Part shown: piece after piece, positions 27,044 to 35,987 of the stretch
Layout: the number at the start of each line of letters is the position of its first letter
How positions within the stretch are numbered: position 1 is the first letter of the stretch
NCBI GenBank assembly: GCA_020725805.1
Contig: DYEF01000065.1
Location: 1-64,000, forward strand
DNA: 64,000 bases
Direction: 5' to 3'
DNA from: Bdellovibrio sp.
GTDB taxonomy: Bacteria; Myxococcota; SpSt-1050
The notes under the pieces: generated by a model
Databases searched by the model: none
What the model was told of the DNA's origin: nothing
The model's input: the letters and a program-made list of their open reading frames with translations, nothing else
Program-made: the position numbers and the translations under genes

Positions 27044-27775
27044 TCATTTCTTTATCATCTCTGCCGCCTCTTTATCAATGATAAAAGTACAGTCTCTGTG
27101 CAATCTTAGAACCGAGGCCGGAAAACGCGGAGTTATATTCCCTGAAATGGCACGCTTTATAGTCTCTGCCTTATCTCTCCCCGAGGCGAGCAGAATAATC
27201 TTCTTTGAATGCATAATCGTCCCGAGACCCATAGTAATAGCCTTTGCGGGAACTTTTGATAACGAACCAAAATATTTGCTGTTGGCTATTCTGGTTTTTT
27301 CCGTAAGAGATTCAATGTGTGTTTCGGGCACGAACTCATCCGAAGGTTCATTGAATCCTATGTGCCCGTTGTGACCAATGCCGAGAATCATCAGGTCAAT
27401 AGGTCCCTTTGCCCTGATTAACTCCTCATACCTTGTACATTCCTCTTTTATATTTTTCGCCATTCCGTCCGGTATATGGATATTTTCCTTCCTCACATTT
27501 ACATGCCTGAAAAAATTCTTCTGCATATAGGAATAATACGAATTCGGATTTTTACGGGGAAGATTTACATACTCATCCAGATTGAAAGTAACCACATTTT
27601 TGAAATCTACAAATCCGTTCCTGTGTATCAATACGAGTTCCTTATACATCTGAACTGGGGTCCTTCCTGTGGGGAGACCCAGAACGAGATTCGGTTTCAA
27701 TGCAATACTCGCAGCCACAAGCAGCGCCGCCTGCCGGCTTATCTCGTTATAATCTTTCATTACAATCAGATTCAT
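27044..27775 (-). CDS. nagB: Glucosamine-6-phosphate deaminase
   Basis: 243 aa, typical length. Converts glucosamine-6-phosphate to fructose-6-phosphate and ammonia. LGLPTGRTPVQMYKEL binds the sugar phosphate, FNLDEYVNL carries the catalytic aspartate and LGIGHNGHIGFNEP the catalytic His/Glu pair. Its ATG overlaps the stop of dciA by 4 bases. It lacks nagA nearby, so it may serve cell-wall amino-sugar recycling rather than a dedicated catabolic operon. Confidence 0.95.
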   Translation of the reverse strand: MNLIVMKDYNEISRQAALLVAASIALKPNLVLGLPTGRTPVQMYKELVLIHRNGFVDFKNVVTFNLDEYVNLPRKNPNSYYSYMQKNFFRHVNVRKENIHIPDGMAKNIKEECTRYEELIRAKGPIDLMILGIGHNGHIGFNEPSDEFVPETHIESLTEKTRIANSKYFGSLSKVPAKAITMGLGTIMHSKKIILLASGRDKAETIKRAISGNITPRFPASVLRLHRDCTFIIDKEAAEMIKK

Positions 27776-28086
27776 TTTATATAAAACTTAATATCCTCAA
27801 CGGCCTCTGTCCGGAGGTAGTCATTGATTTTTTTAATCATATCCGCCTTATAAAAGGTAATATTATGCAGCCAGACAGAATCATGAACCTGAACAAGCAG
27901 TTTTTTTTTCCTGAGTTCCACCGGTCTTGAATTTCTGCCGAGTTCCAATCCAACAATCTTTTCCCAGTTGTTCAGAATTGCTCCGAGCGTCATCCCTTCC
28001 TTTATCCACTGACTGCTTCCGACAAGCTCGGAAATCACGGTCACTGCCGGTCTGACTGCCTCTGTATTATATCTCTTCTTAACCAT
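27772..28086 (-). CDS. DUF721 protein, DciA-like
   Basis: 104 aa. The segment GAILNNWEKIVGLELGRNSRPVELRKKKLLVQVHDSVWLHNI is the DUF721 core, the K-homology-like domain of DciA, the ancestral loader of the replicative helicase DnaB. DciA proteins often have an extra disordered tail, which is missing here. Start and the upstream stop share one base (TGATG). Role in replication initiation is by family only. Confidence 0.85.
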   Translation of the reverse strand: MVKKRYNTEAVRPAVTVISELVGSSQWIKEGMTLGAILNNWEKIVGLELGRNSRPVELRKKKLLVQVHDSVWLHNITFYKADMIKKINDYLRTEAVEDIKFYIK

Positions 28087-28793
28087 CAGAAAGCCAATGT
28101 AAGCATCAAATTTCCTGAAACATAATTCATATATGATGCAAAATCCTTTGCCTCAAAGCTGGCTCCCTCCGCAATCTTTGCCGCACCCTCTTCAAGACTC
28201 GTCTTCTTCTGCATAATTGCAATATTATACCTTGCCTGAATTCCGATAAGCATAAAGGGAGCAACCTTGAAGTCAATACCTCCTCCGGCATAGACGTGTG
28301 CCCCGTAACTCTTTTCGTCGAGAACAGAAATAATTGCCAGACCCGTTCCGGCCCCGAGATATGGATGTACAACAAGTTCAACAAGATAAAACCTGACCCC
28401 TGCATCAATGGTCTGAAGAGTCAGATTCTTCCCGTCCATTTTATCCCTTTCTGCCTTGAGTGCCGAATCTATGACCGAGGCTGCAGGGTCATCTGTACCC
28501 GGAAGTTTGATTATTTTACCAGACGGAGACCTTGTTACATCAGAAAAACCAAAGCTGTTATACCTGTAACTGAGTTCCAGAAATCCGAGCAGCACGTCTG
28601 CCCCGCCGAAATAGCCTATTCCGTTTTTATAGTCAACCATAATGCCTGATGTGTCATTCAGCTTAAGGAGCGTATTATCTCCGAAACTGCTGAGTGGATA
28701 TGCTCCTCCGCCGCCAATGGAAAGACCAAGTTTTGCAAAAACGTTTACTGAAAAAAGAGTAAAAACGAGGGAAAGAATCAGAACCTTCTTCAT
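28086..28793 (-). CDS. Outer-membrane beta-barrel protein
   Basis: 235 aa. Signal peptide (1-20, cleavage after VFA) and alternating hydrophobic strands, many glycines and aromatic girdles (LGLSIGGGGAYPLSS, GYFGGADVLLGFLELSYRYNSFG, VRFYLVELVVHPYLGAGTGLAI) ending in the C-terminal phenylalanine LTLAF typical of BAM substrates. About eight strands fit the length. GGGAGG lies 6 bases before the ATG. It follows the TPR protein by 14 bases. Function beyond porin-like or OmpA-like barrel is unknown. Confidence 0.82.
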   Translation of the reverse strand: MKKVLILSLVFTLFSVNVFAKLGLSIGGGGAYPLSSFGDNTLLKLNDTSGIMVDYKNGIGYFGGADVLLGFLELSYRYNSFGFSDVTRSPSGKIIKLPGTDDPAASVIDSALKAERDKMDGKNLTLQTIDAGVRFYLVELVVHPYLGAGTGLAIISVLDEKSYGAHVYAGGGIDFKVAPFMLIGIQARYNIAIMQKKTSLEEGAAKIAEGASFEAKDFASYMNYVSGNLMLTLAF

Positions 28794-28807
28794 AAAAATC
28801 CTCCCTT

Positions 28808-31090
28808 TTATTTCATCAGTTCCTTTGCTTTCTGTGCAAACGGGCCGTTTGGATCCTGTTCCAGATACTTCTGCATAACTTCGGCAACCGCCTCTTTTGG
28901 AGCCTTATTTTCCTTGTAAAGAAGCCCTAACTGATAAAATCCCTCTGCGCCAAGTTTCGGGTCTGTCTCTGCGGCAGTCTTGAACATCTCTTCTGCCCTT
29001 TCATTGTTCTTGTTCTTCTTGTGCATTTTGCCAAGGGATATTGCAAGCTCCACAACCGCTTTCTTGTTACGCATAGCCTTAAATCCTGACATTGCAAGTT
29101 CAAACTCCTCGATTGCCCTCTGTTCATCCTGCTTTGCCAGATATACCTTCCCCTTTTCCATATGGGCAAACGGGTCTTCCGGATTGATGCCAAGTGCCTT
29201 CGATGCTTCCTTAAGTGCATCATCGAGCGAACCCTTCTGTCTTAAAGCCCTCGACATCAGAACATAGGCCTCGCTCTTATCCCTCTCCTGCATAAGATTT
29301 GCAGCCCGCTTTATAGCCGAAATAGCCTCATCATACTTCTCCTTGGATATCAGAAATTCACCTTTTTTCATATAAAAAGAGGGATTCTTGGGGTCCAGTT
29401 TGATAGCGTTATCAAAGGAAGAAATAGCCTTCTCCACATTACCGGAATTTGCATAAATCTTGGCGAGCTCAAAGTGAATCATAGGATTATCCTTATCCAG
29501 AGCAAGTGAAGCATTCAGAAAATCCTCACCCTCCTTGGTATTCCCTTTATTGTAGTTGATTACACCTTTGACAAATATTGCAAGAGACTCTTCCCTCGAA
29601 GACAATTTATTCTCGGCCTTAAGTTTCAGAATCTCATCCACAATCTTCATAGCCTCATCAAATTTTGCTGAATCCATACTGAGGATAAGGGCTTTCCCGA
29701 GCATTGAGCCGGTATGCTCCTTATTATCCTTGAGTGCAAGTTCGTACTGACCGAGAGCCTGATTCATATACCCCTGTTTGTAGGAAATATCTCCCATAAT
29801 TTTATAGGACCTCGGGTCCTTTGCCTTCGGGTCATTACCGGTCTCCGAAAGATGTGCCTTCTTGATAAAATCCGTTGCCTCATCATAATTGCCAACCTTC
29901 ATCAGTGCAATTCCGAGAGCCCAGAGGAGTCTTGAATGCTGTGCGCCTTTCATAACCTCTTCCTTGCCCAGCTGAATTGCCGAATTGGCATCACCTCCGT
30001 ATATCTTCATCAGCATCTGTGCGGCCGACAACGTTGCGGAATTATCCTTCTTCTGAATTGCATCGTTTATATGTTCTGTTGCCGCCTTTACCATTGCAGC
30101 ATCTCCGCCATATTCACCAAACAGAATAGCTTCAACATACCCGAGCGTAGCCTTGAAATTGCCGGAATCCTCAAGTTTGATGGCAGACTCAAGTGCCTTT
30201 TTGGCTTCCAGATATCCGGAGTATGTATCGAGTTTCATATTCTCAATTGCAATATTTGTAAAATTCTTGATCTTCTTTGCCTTGTTTGCTGTATATGCAA
30301 TAAACCCGATTATACCTGCGGAAATAACAGCGAGAATAATAATCAGCATCATTGTACGTTTTGCCTGATCTTTTTTGAGAATATCATCAGTCGAGGCAAA
30401 ATCCTCTGCTGTAGGAGGCGGAAGCTTGGTAATCTTCTTCTGGGGTTTGACATCTATCGACTCTGTCGCCTCACCGGTCTCCTGTTCTGCCGGCGTCTCT
30501 TTCGGAGTCTTTTGCGGTTCGAAAGGTCTGTCTGTTGGCGGTGGTGCCTTTCTGGGCGGCATCGAGGTCTTCTTCTTCATACCCGGTTTCTGTGACGAGG
30601 GGGCTTTTCTGGGAGCAACCTTCTCCGTACTCTCCTCCTCTTCACCCTCACTCAGGGCATTGGGAGGAGTAAGATTGACGCCTTTTTCAAGAAGAAGTGC
30701 CTTCGCCTCGAGATTCGAAGGGTCAAGTTCGTAAGCCTTCTTCAGCGCCTCTATCGCAGCGTCGTTTTCATTCAATTTGAGATGGAGATTACCTTTCATG
30801 AAAAAGGCTTCTGCATTATTTGCATCTACCTTAATTACCTCATTTAATGCCTCGATACCTTTGGCAAACTTGGACTGCTTCATATAGACACGGGCAAGGG
30901 CGAGATAACCCTCCTTGGGATGAGTCTTGATTCCTCTCCTTGCCATGACCATAGCCTCAACCATTCTGCCTTTTTCGAGATAGGCGTCCACCAGTTCCAC
31001 AAAGACCAGTGAATTCGGGTCCTGTGTAAACTGCATCTCTAACTGAGATATATCCTTGTTCTGTTTTGTCTTATCTTCCTGAGTGCTCAT
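28808..31090 (-). CDS. TPR-repeat membrane protein
   Basis: 760 aa. Start at ATG 31090 (GAGG 6 bases upstream) is preferred to the in-frame 31141 codon, because the promoter -10 lies at 31132-31137, downstream of that codon. Residues about 1-135 carry cytoplasmic TPR repeats, about 140-235 a Pro/Lys/Glu-rich linker, about 248-270 one transmembrane helix (MLIIILAVISAGIIGFIAY), and the remaining 480 residues many TPR repeats on the other side. Such proteins organise envelope complexes; no binding partner is evident. It heads a long run through OMP, dciA, nagB and mglA. Confidence 0.88.
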   Translation of the reverse strand: MSTQEDKTKQNKDISQLEMQFTQDPNSLVFVELVDAYLEKGRMVEAMVMARRGIKTHPKEGYLALARVYMKQSKFAKGIEALNEVIKVDANNAEAFFMKGNLHLKLNENDAAIEALKKAYELDPSNLEAKALLLEKGVNLTPPNALSEGEEEESTEKVAPRKAPSSQKPGMKKKTSMPPRKAPPPTDRPFEPQKTPKETPAEQETGEATESIDVKPQKKITKLPPPTAEDFASTDDILKKDQAKRTMMLIIILAVISAGIIGFIAYTANKAKKIKNFTNIAIENMKLDTYSGYLEAKKALESAIKLEDSGNFKATLGYVEAILFGEYGGDAAMVKAATEHINDAIQKKDNSATLSAAQMLMKIYGGDANSAIQLGKEEVMKGAQHSRLLWALGIALMKVGNYDEATDFIKKAHLSETGNDPKAKDPRSYKIMGDISYKQGYMNQALGQYELALKDNKEHTGSMLGKALILSMDSAKFDEAMKIVDEILKLKAENKLSSREESLAIFVKGVINYNKGNTKEGEDFLNASLALDKDNPMIHFELAKIYANSGNVEKAISSFDNAIKLDPKNPSFYMKKGEFLISKEKYDEAISAIKRAANLMQERDKSEAYVLMSRALRQKGSLDDALKEASKALGINPEDPFAHMEKGKVYLAKQDEQRAIEEFELAMSGFKAMRNKKAVVELAISLGKMHKKNKNNERAEEMFKTAAETDPKLGAEGFYQLGLLYKENKAPKEAVAEVMQKYLEQDPNGPFAQKAKELMK

Positions 31091-31131
31091 ATTATACCTC
31101 GTATGTAAGTAAGTACCAAAAAGCGGAATGC

Positions 31132-31160
31132 ATAATAGCAAAATATAATTAACGTGTCAA
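31132..31160 (-). promoter_or_regulatory. sigma70 promoter of the TPR-OMP-dciA-nagB run
   Basis: Minus strand TTGACA (31155-31160), 17 bases, TATTAT (31132-31137). It predicts a leader of about 35 bases before ATG 31090 and rules out the longer reading of the TPR gene. Confidence 0.8.
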
Positions 31161-31187
31161 AGACAATATGTGAAAGTTTTGCCGATT

Positions 31188-31865
31188 TTATTTTTTAACC
31201 GCGACTCCTACCAGCCGTCTTTTCAGAGAATAAGGCAGTTCATATTCAATCAGAACAGATTTGGCTATTTTACCGGTCTTTTTAATAGCCCTTGTATAAA
31301 TCTTCTCACTCTCTTCGGTCAAAAGACTTACAGCCACACCACCGCCTGCTAGATTTGAGATGGAGAAATACGGCCAGTCATTGATATTGATTGCCGCCTT
31401 CGAGATTATCAGTTGAGCTGAAAGACTCTCTCTCTGAACCATCTTCTCCTCTACTTTATAGTTCTTAAGACCTGCGATTCTGATAAATTCCCTCAAAAAA
31501 TTTGCCTTTTTCCGTTTTGGCTCAAAAAGTGTAACATTCGCACCCGGGAGGAAAAAGGACCAGAAAAGAGAAGGAAATCCTGCCCCCGAACCAATGTCTG
31601 CTATATTGGATATCCGGATTTTCTCTGACAATAAATACTCATTTGTCCTCTTTAGCGCCAGAAAAGAATCCAGATAGAGAAATTCGGCAATTTCCCTTTC
31701 ATTTGAAAGCCCTATAAGATTGGCAATATTCTGCCACTTGAGAAGGAGTTCTATATGTATTTCTGTAAGATTACGAAGATCCTGATTATCTGCGCTATGC
31801 TTGATAAAATATTCAAGAATTCGTCCGGCTCTATCCATATCTATTCCATAAGACTGCAGGAGCAT
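31188..31865 (-). CDS. rsmG: 16S rRNA (guanine-N7) methyltransferase RsmG
   Basis: 225 aa from ATG 31865. Methylates G527 of 16S rRNA. The SAM-binding glycine loop ADIGSGAGFPSLFW and the following TLFEPKRKKANFLREF are clear. A longer frame starts at 31919 without a ribosome site; 31865 has GAGGG 6 bases upstream and its N-terminus LLQSYGID aligns with LLKDAGIS of E. coli RsmG. The gene overlaps the end of the subtilase gene by 25 bases. Confidence 0.9.
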   Translation of the reverse strand: MLLQSYGIDMDRAGRILEYFIKHSADNQDLRNLTEIHIELLLKWQNIANLIGLSNEREIAEFLYLDSFLALKRTNEYLLSEKIRISNIADIGSGAGFPSLFWSFFLPGANVTLFEPKRKKANFLREFIRIAGLKNYKVEEKMVQRESLSAQLIISKAAININDWPYFSISNLAGGGVAVSLLTEESEKIYTRAIKKTGKIAKSVLIEYELPYSLKRRLVGVAVKK

Positions 31866-34003
31866 CCGTATCCCTCGGAAGAATTCTCCTCCTTTTTCAT
31901 CTCTACCGGATAGACGCATTTTTTGTCAATACATCTGAGCCCCTGCGAACAATCTGCATCCTGACCACAATCCCCGTTAAAATGAGAGAGACATCTCTTA
32001 TTCTCACATACAAGACTGCTGTCGCAATCCAGATTGGATTCACAGCTGTAACCCAGAAGACCTCTGCAGTAATTGTTTCTGCACAACATACCGGTTTTAC
32101 AGTCATTTTCATTCTCACAGAATCCGATTTTCAGAGCCATTCTTACTGCCTCATAGGCATTCATCAGACCAAAACCCCACCTGTAATCAAAACCGCCGAA
32201 CTCTTCATAAGGTGCCGATGCCGTCCGCCTGATTATACGTTTTGCCTCATTAGCGGTAAGTTCGGGATTGACAGATAGTAATAGTCCAACCAGTCCGGCT
32301 ATATGAGGACAGGCCATTGAAGTCCCCTGCATTGCAATATGAAATCTGTCGACCTGTGTACCTGCCTGAAGCTGAATTGCATCGGAAGAAAATGCACTTA
32401 TGATAATCCTGCCGGGTGCGGCAATATCAGGTTTTGGCCCAGTTCTCGTCTCATCTCCGCTCGGTCCGATACTTGAAAAATACGCGATATCTCCCGGATT
32501 ATCCCTCAGCGTATGGACATTTCTGTCGATATCAGTATATTCCTTCCTTGAAACTGCGGCAGCAACTGTAATAACATAGGGAGAGGATGCCGGCATACCG
32601 ATTGTCCTTTTTGAATCACCGGGAATCAAGCCATTATCACTCCTATCTGAAAATGAAGACCCGCCTGAGAAGAAATCCTCATCGGCAAACCAGGCATCGA
32701 AATAGGCATCTCCTTTTGCCTTAAAATAAAACTTCATATCCGAAGAGACACAGTCCCCGCAGTTTTTATTTATCAGGATGAGATACATTACTTTATCGCT
32801 CGGCGAATAATAGGCAGAATCAAATCCGATTTCAGCATACTTTTTCCCATCATAAACAATTGAATCTGAAACGCCTTCTTCGCCGTTATAAAATACGGTC
32901 TCTGCAAGTTCATCGACCCCGTCTCTGGAAATCCCTATCGCTACCTGAAGATTCTTTTTATTCTCACGCCACAGGTTGATAATGGCTGCACCGGATGAAC
33001 TTTTGATATTCATAAGGGTCTTTTTCGGCATATCTTCGGCCTGATATCCCAGATGAATATTCGAAGAACCCTCATTACCGGCTGCTACCACAATCACCTT
33101 CCCCTTTGCCTCACCTTTTTCAAGCATATCTGCTATAGCAAGCTCCTCCGGAGAATTTCCGTCATGAGGACCGTAATGTCCTCCCAGACTCATATTTATT
33201 ACTACAGGCATTTTCAGGGATTCAGCCCGCCTCAGGACATACTCAATCCCGTCAATAAGATTTTCGAATGTCCCGCTCTTTGCAACGACAAAAACCCCCT
33301 CAGGGGCAAGTCCCTTATACCTTTTCGAGTCAGAGCCCATAATCCCCGAGCAATGAGTCCCGTGACCAATGACATCCTTATACGGACACTCCTCTTTATT
33401 TATTCGGTCAGTATCACATTCATCACCATAGCCGTATTCGGGAGGTGAAATCTTATTTTCCGGATTGACATCCTGATACCAGATATATTTAGTACGCATC
33501 TCCCCGCCGTCCGTAATGAAATCCTGATGTGTATAATCGAGCCCGGTATCTGTAATCCCGAGGACAACCCCCTTACCCGTCACAGGAAAAGGAAGTCTGA
33601 ACACAGAGTGCACAAGGTCTGCCTTTACAAAAGGTATACTCTTATCCAGATAAATTCTCTTCTGAGTTGCAGCAGAGATGTATTGTATCTCTTTTCTCAG
33701 TTGCAATTCCGGAATATCCCTTACATCTACCCTGCCGGTAATCACATTTCCGAATACTCTGAAGTAATACCCCTTATTCTTAAGAAACGATATAGTCTTT
33801 TGCGGGTCATCTGAAATAATACTCACCGTTGTGGTAAAGCCATCCGCCTTAATCAGATTAATATCCGGTAATACCTTCTGCTTATAATAAACGACACCCT
33901 TTTTGAGCATTAGATTTTTCAGGAGTGGGTCGATATTATTTTCAGTAGCATTCAACAAAAGAGAAAACTGAAATGCAAACAGAATTAAAATGAATCTATT
34001 CAT
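31841..34003 (-). CDS. Secreted subtilisin-like serine protease with Cys-rich tail
   Basis: 720 aa. Signal peptide (1-20). A propeptide-like region (about 21-125) precedes the S8 catalytic domain: D152 (GITDTGLDYTHQ), H214 (IGHGTHCSG), oxyanion N310 (VVAAGNEGSS) and S562 (MQGTSMACPHIAG), with a long insertion (about 325-475) between them. Residues about 625-700 form three or four small Cys modules of the form C-x5-C-x5-C similar to those of the lipoproteins in this window. It ends EGYGCSCSLME, reminiscent of a shortened MYXO-CTERM-like GCSC but without a following membrane helix. GGGAG before the ATG. Confidence 0.93.
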   Translation of the reverse strand: MNRFILILFAFQFSLLLNATENNIDPLLKNLMLKKGVVYYKQKVLPDINLIKADGFTTTVSIISDDPQKTISFLKNKGYYFRVFGNVITGRVDVRDIPELQLRKEIQYISAATQKRIYLDKSIPFVKADLVHSVFRLPFPVTGKGVVLGITDTGLDYTHQDFITDGGEMRTKYIWYQDVNPENKISPPEYGYGDECDTDRINKEECPYKDVIGHGTHCSGIMGSDSKRYKGLAPEGVFVVAKSGTFENLIDGIEYVLRRAESLKMPVVINMSLGGHYGPHDGNSPEELAIADMLEKGEAKGKVIVVAAGNEGSSNIHLGYQAEDMPKKTLMNIKSSSGAAIINLWRENKKNLQVAIGISRDGVDELAETVFYNGEEGVSDSIVYDGKKYAEIGFDSAYYSPSDKVMYLILINKNCGDCVSSDMKFYFKAKGDAYFDAWFADEDFFSGGSSFSDRSDNGLIPGDSKRTIGMPASSPYVITVAAAVSRKEYTDIDRNVHTLRDNPGDIAYFSSIGPSGDETRTGPKPDIAAPGRIIISAFSSDAIQLQAGTQVDRFHIAMQGTSMACPHIAGLVGLLLSVNPELTANEAKRIIRRTASAPYEEFGGFDYRWGFGLMNAYEAVRMALKIGFCENENDCKTGMLCRNNYCRGLLGYSCESNLDCDSSLVCENKRCLSHFNGDCGQDADCSQGLRCIDKKCVYPVEMKKEENSSEGYGCSCSLME

Positions 34004-34524
34004 CTATACTCCCTTAAACCGGATTTTTATTAACATTAAAAAAGGACTTTAACAATAACAAACAAACGAAGATTTAGAATAATAAGAAAATACAAAACAA
34101 GTTTGTTGTCTTAATTTTATAACGGAATCACACACAGGAGTGCTGAAAAATAAATCTCAAAAAAACACTCTGCACAGACCATATTACCGGGACAATCTTT
34201 ATTTCTCTGACATAAAATATATTCTGACTTACAACCAAAGGCAGCAAAGAGGGCAAATGAACAACAAAAACATATCTCCGGATATTATGCCTGGTGATTT
34301 ATAATTATTTACCCGCTCCTGTATCTATCTTATATCAATCAATAATCCTTTTGTTAAAATCCGCCTCATATATCCGTCTTTTTCATTCTCACAAAATTTA
34401 CTCAACCAATATTACTGATTAGAAATATTTATTCAAATCACAGCAATCTGTAATTATTTGATTGATATAAACCTGCAATTTGTGTATGTATAAAATACTT
34501 TTTTGATTCGGGAGAATATACCTT
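34004..34524. other. 521-bp AT-rich intergenic region between divergent genes
   Basis: No gene is seen. It separates the subtilase gene (leftward) and the acyl-CoA synthetase gene (rightward) and must hold both promoters. No good TTGACA/TATAAT pair was found; the nearest candidate for the rightward gene is TATAAA at 34489. It contains an imperfect inverted repeat, TTATATCAATCA-ATAAT, at 34330-34346 and 34453-34470. Confidence 0.5.
34330..34470. repeat. spaced inverted repeat upstream of the acyl-CoA synthetase gene
   Basis: Left arm 34330-34346 (TTATATCAATCAATAAT) and right arm 34453-34470 (reverse complement TTATATCAATCAAATAAT) differ by one inserted A, with about 106 bases between them. 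It may be an operator pair for a looping or dimeric regulator; no protein is assigned. Confidence 0.45.
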
Positions 34525-35985
34525 ATGAAAGAGACAGAGCGATTCAATAAAATGTTCAATCCGCAGACGATTGCAGTTATCGGGGCATCATATAATCTCA
34601 AGAAGTGGGGATTTCATATTCTTCACAACATCCTAAATGGCGGTTACAAAGGCAAGGTATTCCCTGTAAACATAAGAGGCGAAGATGTGCTGGGACTCAA
34701 GGGATACAGCAGCATAAAGGAAATAGAAGTGCCTGTTGACCTTGCAATTATTGTAGTCCCGAGAGAGTCTCTCTTCGATGTGCTCAAAGATTGTGCAGAG
34801 AAGAAAGTCAATTCAGTCTTTGTAGTAACTGCCGGTTTTGCCGAACTCGGAGAGGCAGGCAAGAAGATGCAGGAGGATATCAGGGATTTTGCTATTCAGA
34901 ACGACTTAATGCTCGGCGGACCAAACGGTGAAGGTATAGTCAATGCAAGAATAAATTTATATGCACAGATGGCGGTTCACTATCCTAAGGCCGGTCGTCT
35001 CAGTATGGTCTCTCAGAGCGGTAATGTCGGGGCTACTATGATGCAGCTTGCTAATATGTCCTGCTTCGGTTTCAGCAAATTCATCTCGAGCGGGAATGAG
35101 GCAGTCCTGAAGCTTCCGGATTATATCGATTATTTCAGCAATGATGATGAGACTGATGTAATTGTAGCGTATATCGAAGGTATCAAAGACGGAAAGAGAC
35201 TCATAGAATCGATAAAAAATGCGACTCAGAAAAAACGTGTCATTGTAATTAAGGGAGGAAGAACCGAGGGAGGACTAAGGGCAGCACAGTCTCATACGGG
35301 TGCAATGACTTCTGATACGGCTATTTTTGAGGCGGCAATAAAGCAGACAGGCGCAATATATGTAGAAGGATTGCAGGAACTCTATGACTGTGCTCAGATA
35401 TTAGTCAGGGAACCACTACCCAAAGGTAATCGTGTAGGGATACTCACTGTAGGTGGTGGTTGGGGAGTACTCTGTGCAGATGCCTGTGAGAAATACGGCC
35501 TCAAGGTTGCAAAACTTTCTGAAGAGACACTCAAGAAACTGGATACTGTTATGCCACAGTGGTGGGCAAGGAATAATCCTGTCGACTCGGCAGGGGGAGG
35601 AAAAAGAAGAACGATGACATACGGAGTCGAGGTACTTCTTCAGGCAGAAGAAGTCGACTCGGTTATAGTACTCGGGAATGCCCTCGGATATATGTCCACG
35701 TCCATACTTGGTAAATCCAGATTCTACGATCAGGGACTCAATATGGTATGTGCCGTTCTCAAGGATGCAGAGATGGAGATAGTAGAGGAATACGACAGAC
35801 TGCTTTTGACATACAACAAACCTCTTGTATTATCCACCGACGCCAAACACAACGCCTATGGAATACAGAATGAGGTCATTCTCAAACTCGAGGAAAAGGG
35901 CATACCTGTCTTTCACTCACCTGAGAGAGCGGCGAAGGCCCTGAGCTTCCTTACAAATTATTCAAAGAAAAAACTCCGCTGGTAA
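34525..35985 (+). CDS. ADP-forming acyl-CoA synthetase, alpha subunit
   Basis: 486 aa. CoA-binding Rossmann domain (NPQTIAVIGASYNLKKWGF, about 11-130) followed by two succinyl-CoA-synthetase-like flavodoxin domains. The phosphohistidine is H257 in AAQSHTGAMTSD, the same position as His257 in archaeal ACD alpha subunits. There is no ATP-grasp (beta) domain and no beta-subunit gene in the window, so it must pair with a distant subunit. The enzyme class converts acyl-CoA + ADP + Pi to acid + ATP, energy-saving in anaerobes. GGGAG about 11 bases upstream of the ATG. A lone plus-strand gene, convergent with the asparaginase-like gene. Confidence 0.88.
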   Translation: MKETERFNKMFNPQTIAVIGASYNLKKWGFHILHNILNGGYKGKVFPVNIRGEDVLGLKGYSSIKEIEVPVDLAIIVVPRESLFDVLKDCAEKKVNSVFVVTAGFAELGEAGKKMQEDIRDFAIQNDLMLGGPNGEGIVNARINLYAQMAVHYPKAGRLSMVSQSGNVGATMMQLANMSCFGFSKFISSGNEAVLKLPDYIDYFSNDDETDVIVAYIEGIKDGKRLIESIKNATQKKRVIVIKGGRTEGGLRAAQSHTGAMTSDTAIFEAAIKQTGAIYVEGLQELYDCAQILVREPLPKGNRVGILTVGGGWGVLCADACEKYGLKVAKLSEETLKKLDTVMPQWWARNNPVDSAGGGKRRTMTYGVEVLLQAEEVDSVIVLGNALGYMSTSILGKSRFYDQGLNMVCAVLKDAEMEIVEEYDRLLLTYNKPLVLSTDAKHNAYGIQNEVILKLEEKGIPVFHSPERAAKALSFLTNYSKKKLRW

Positions 35986-35987
35986 AA

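Noticed and set aside
29936-30595. 219-codon plus-strand frame opposite the TPR protein
   Set aside because: Antisense shadow of the TPR gene, rich in Cys/Ile/Leu from reversed codons; nothing supports expression.
31866-31919. longer N-terminus of RsmG
   Set aside because: No ribosome site at 31919, deeper overlap with the subtilase gene, and no match to RsmG N-termini.
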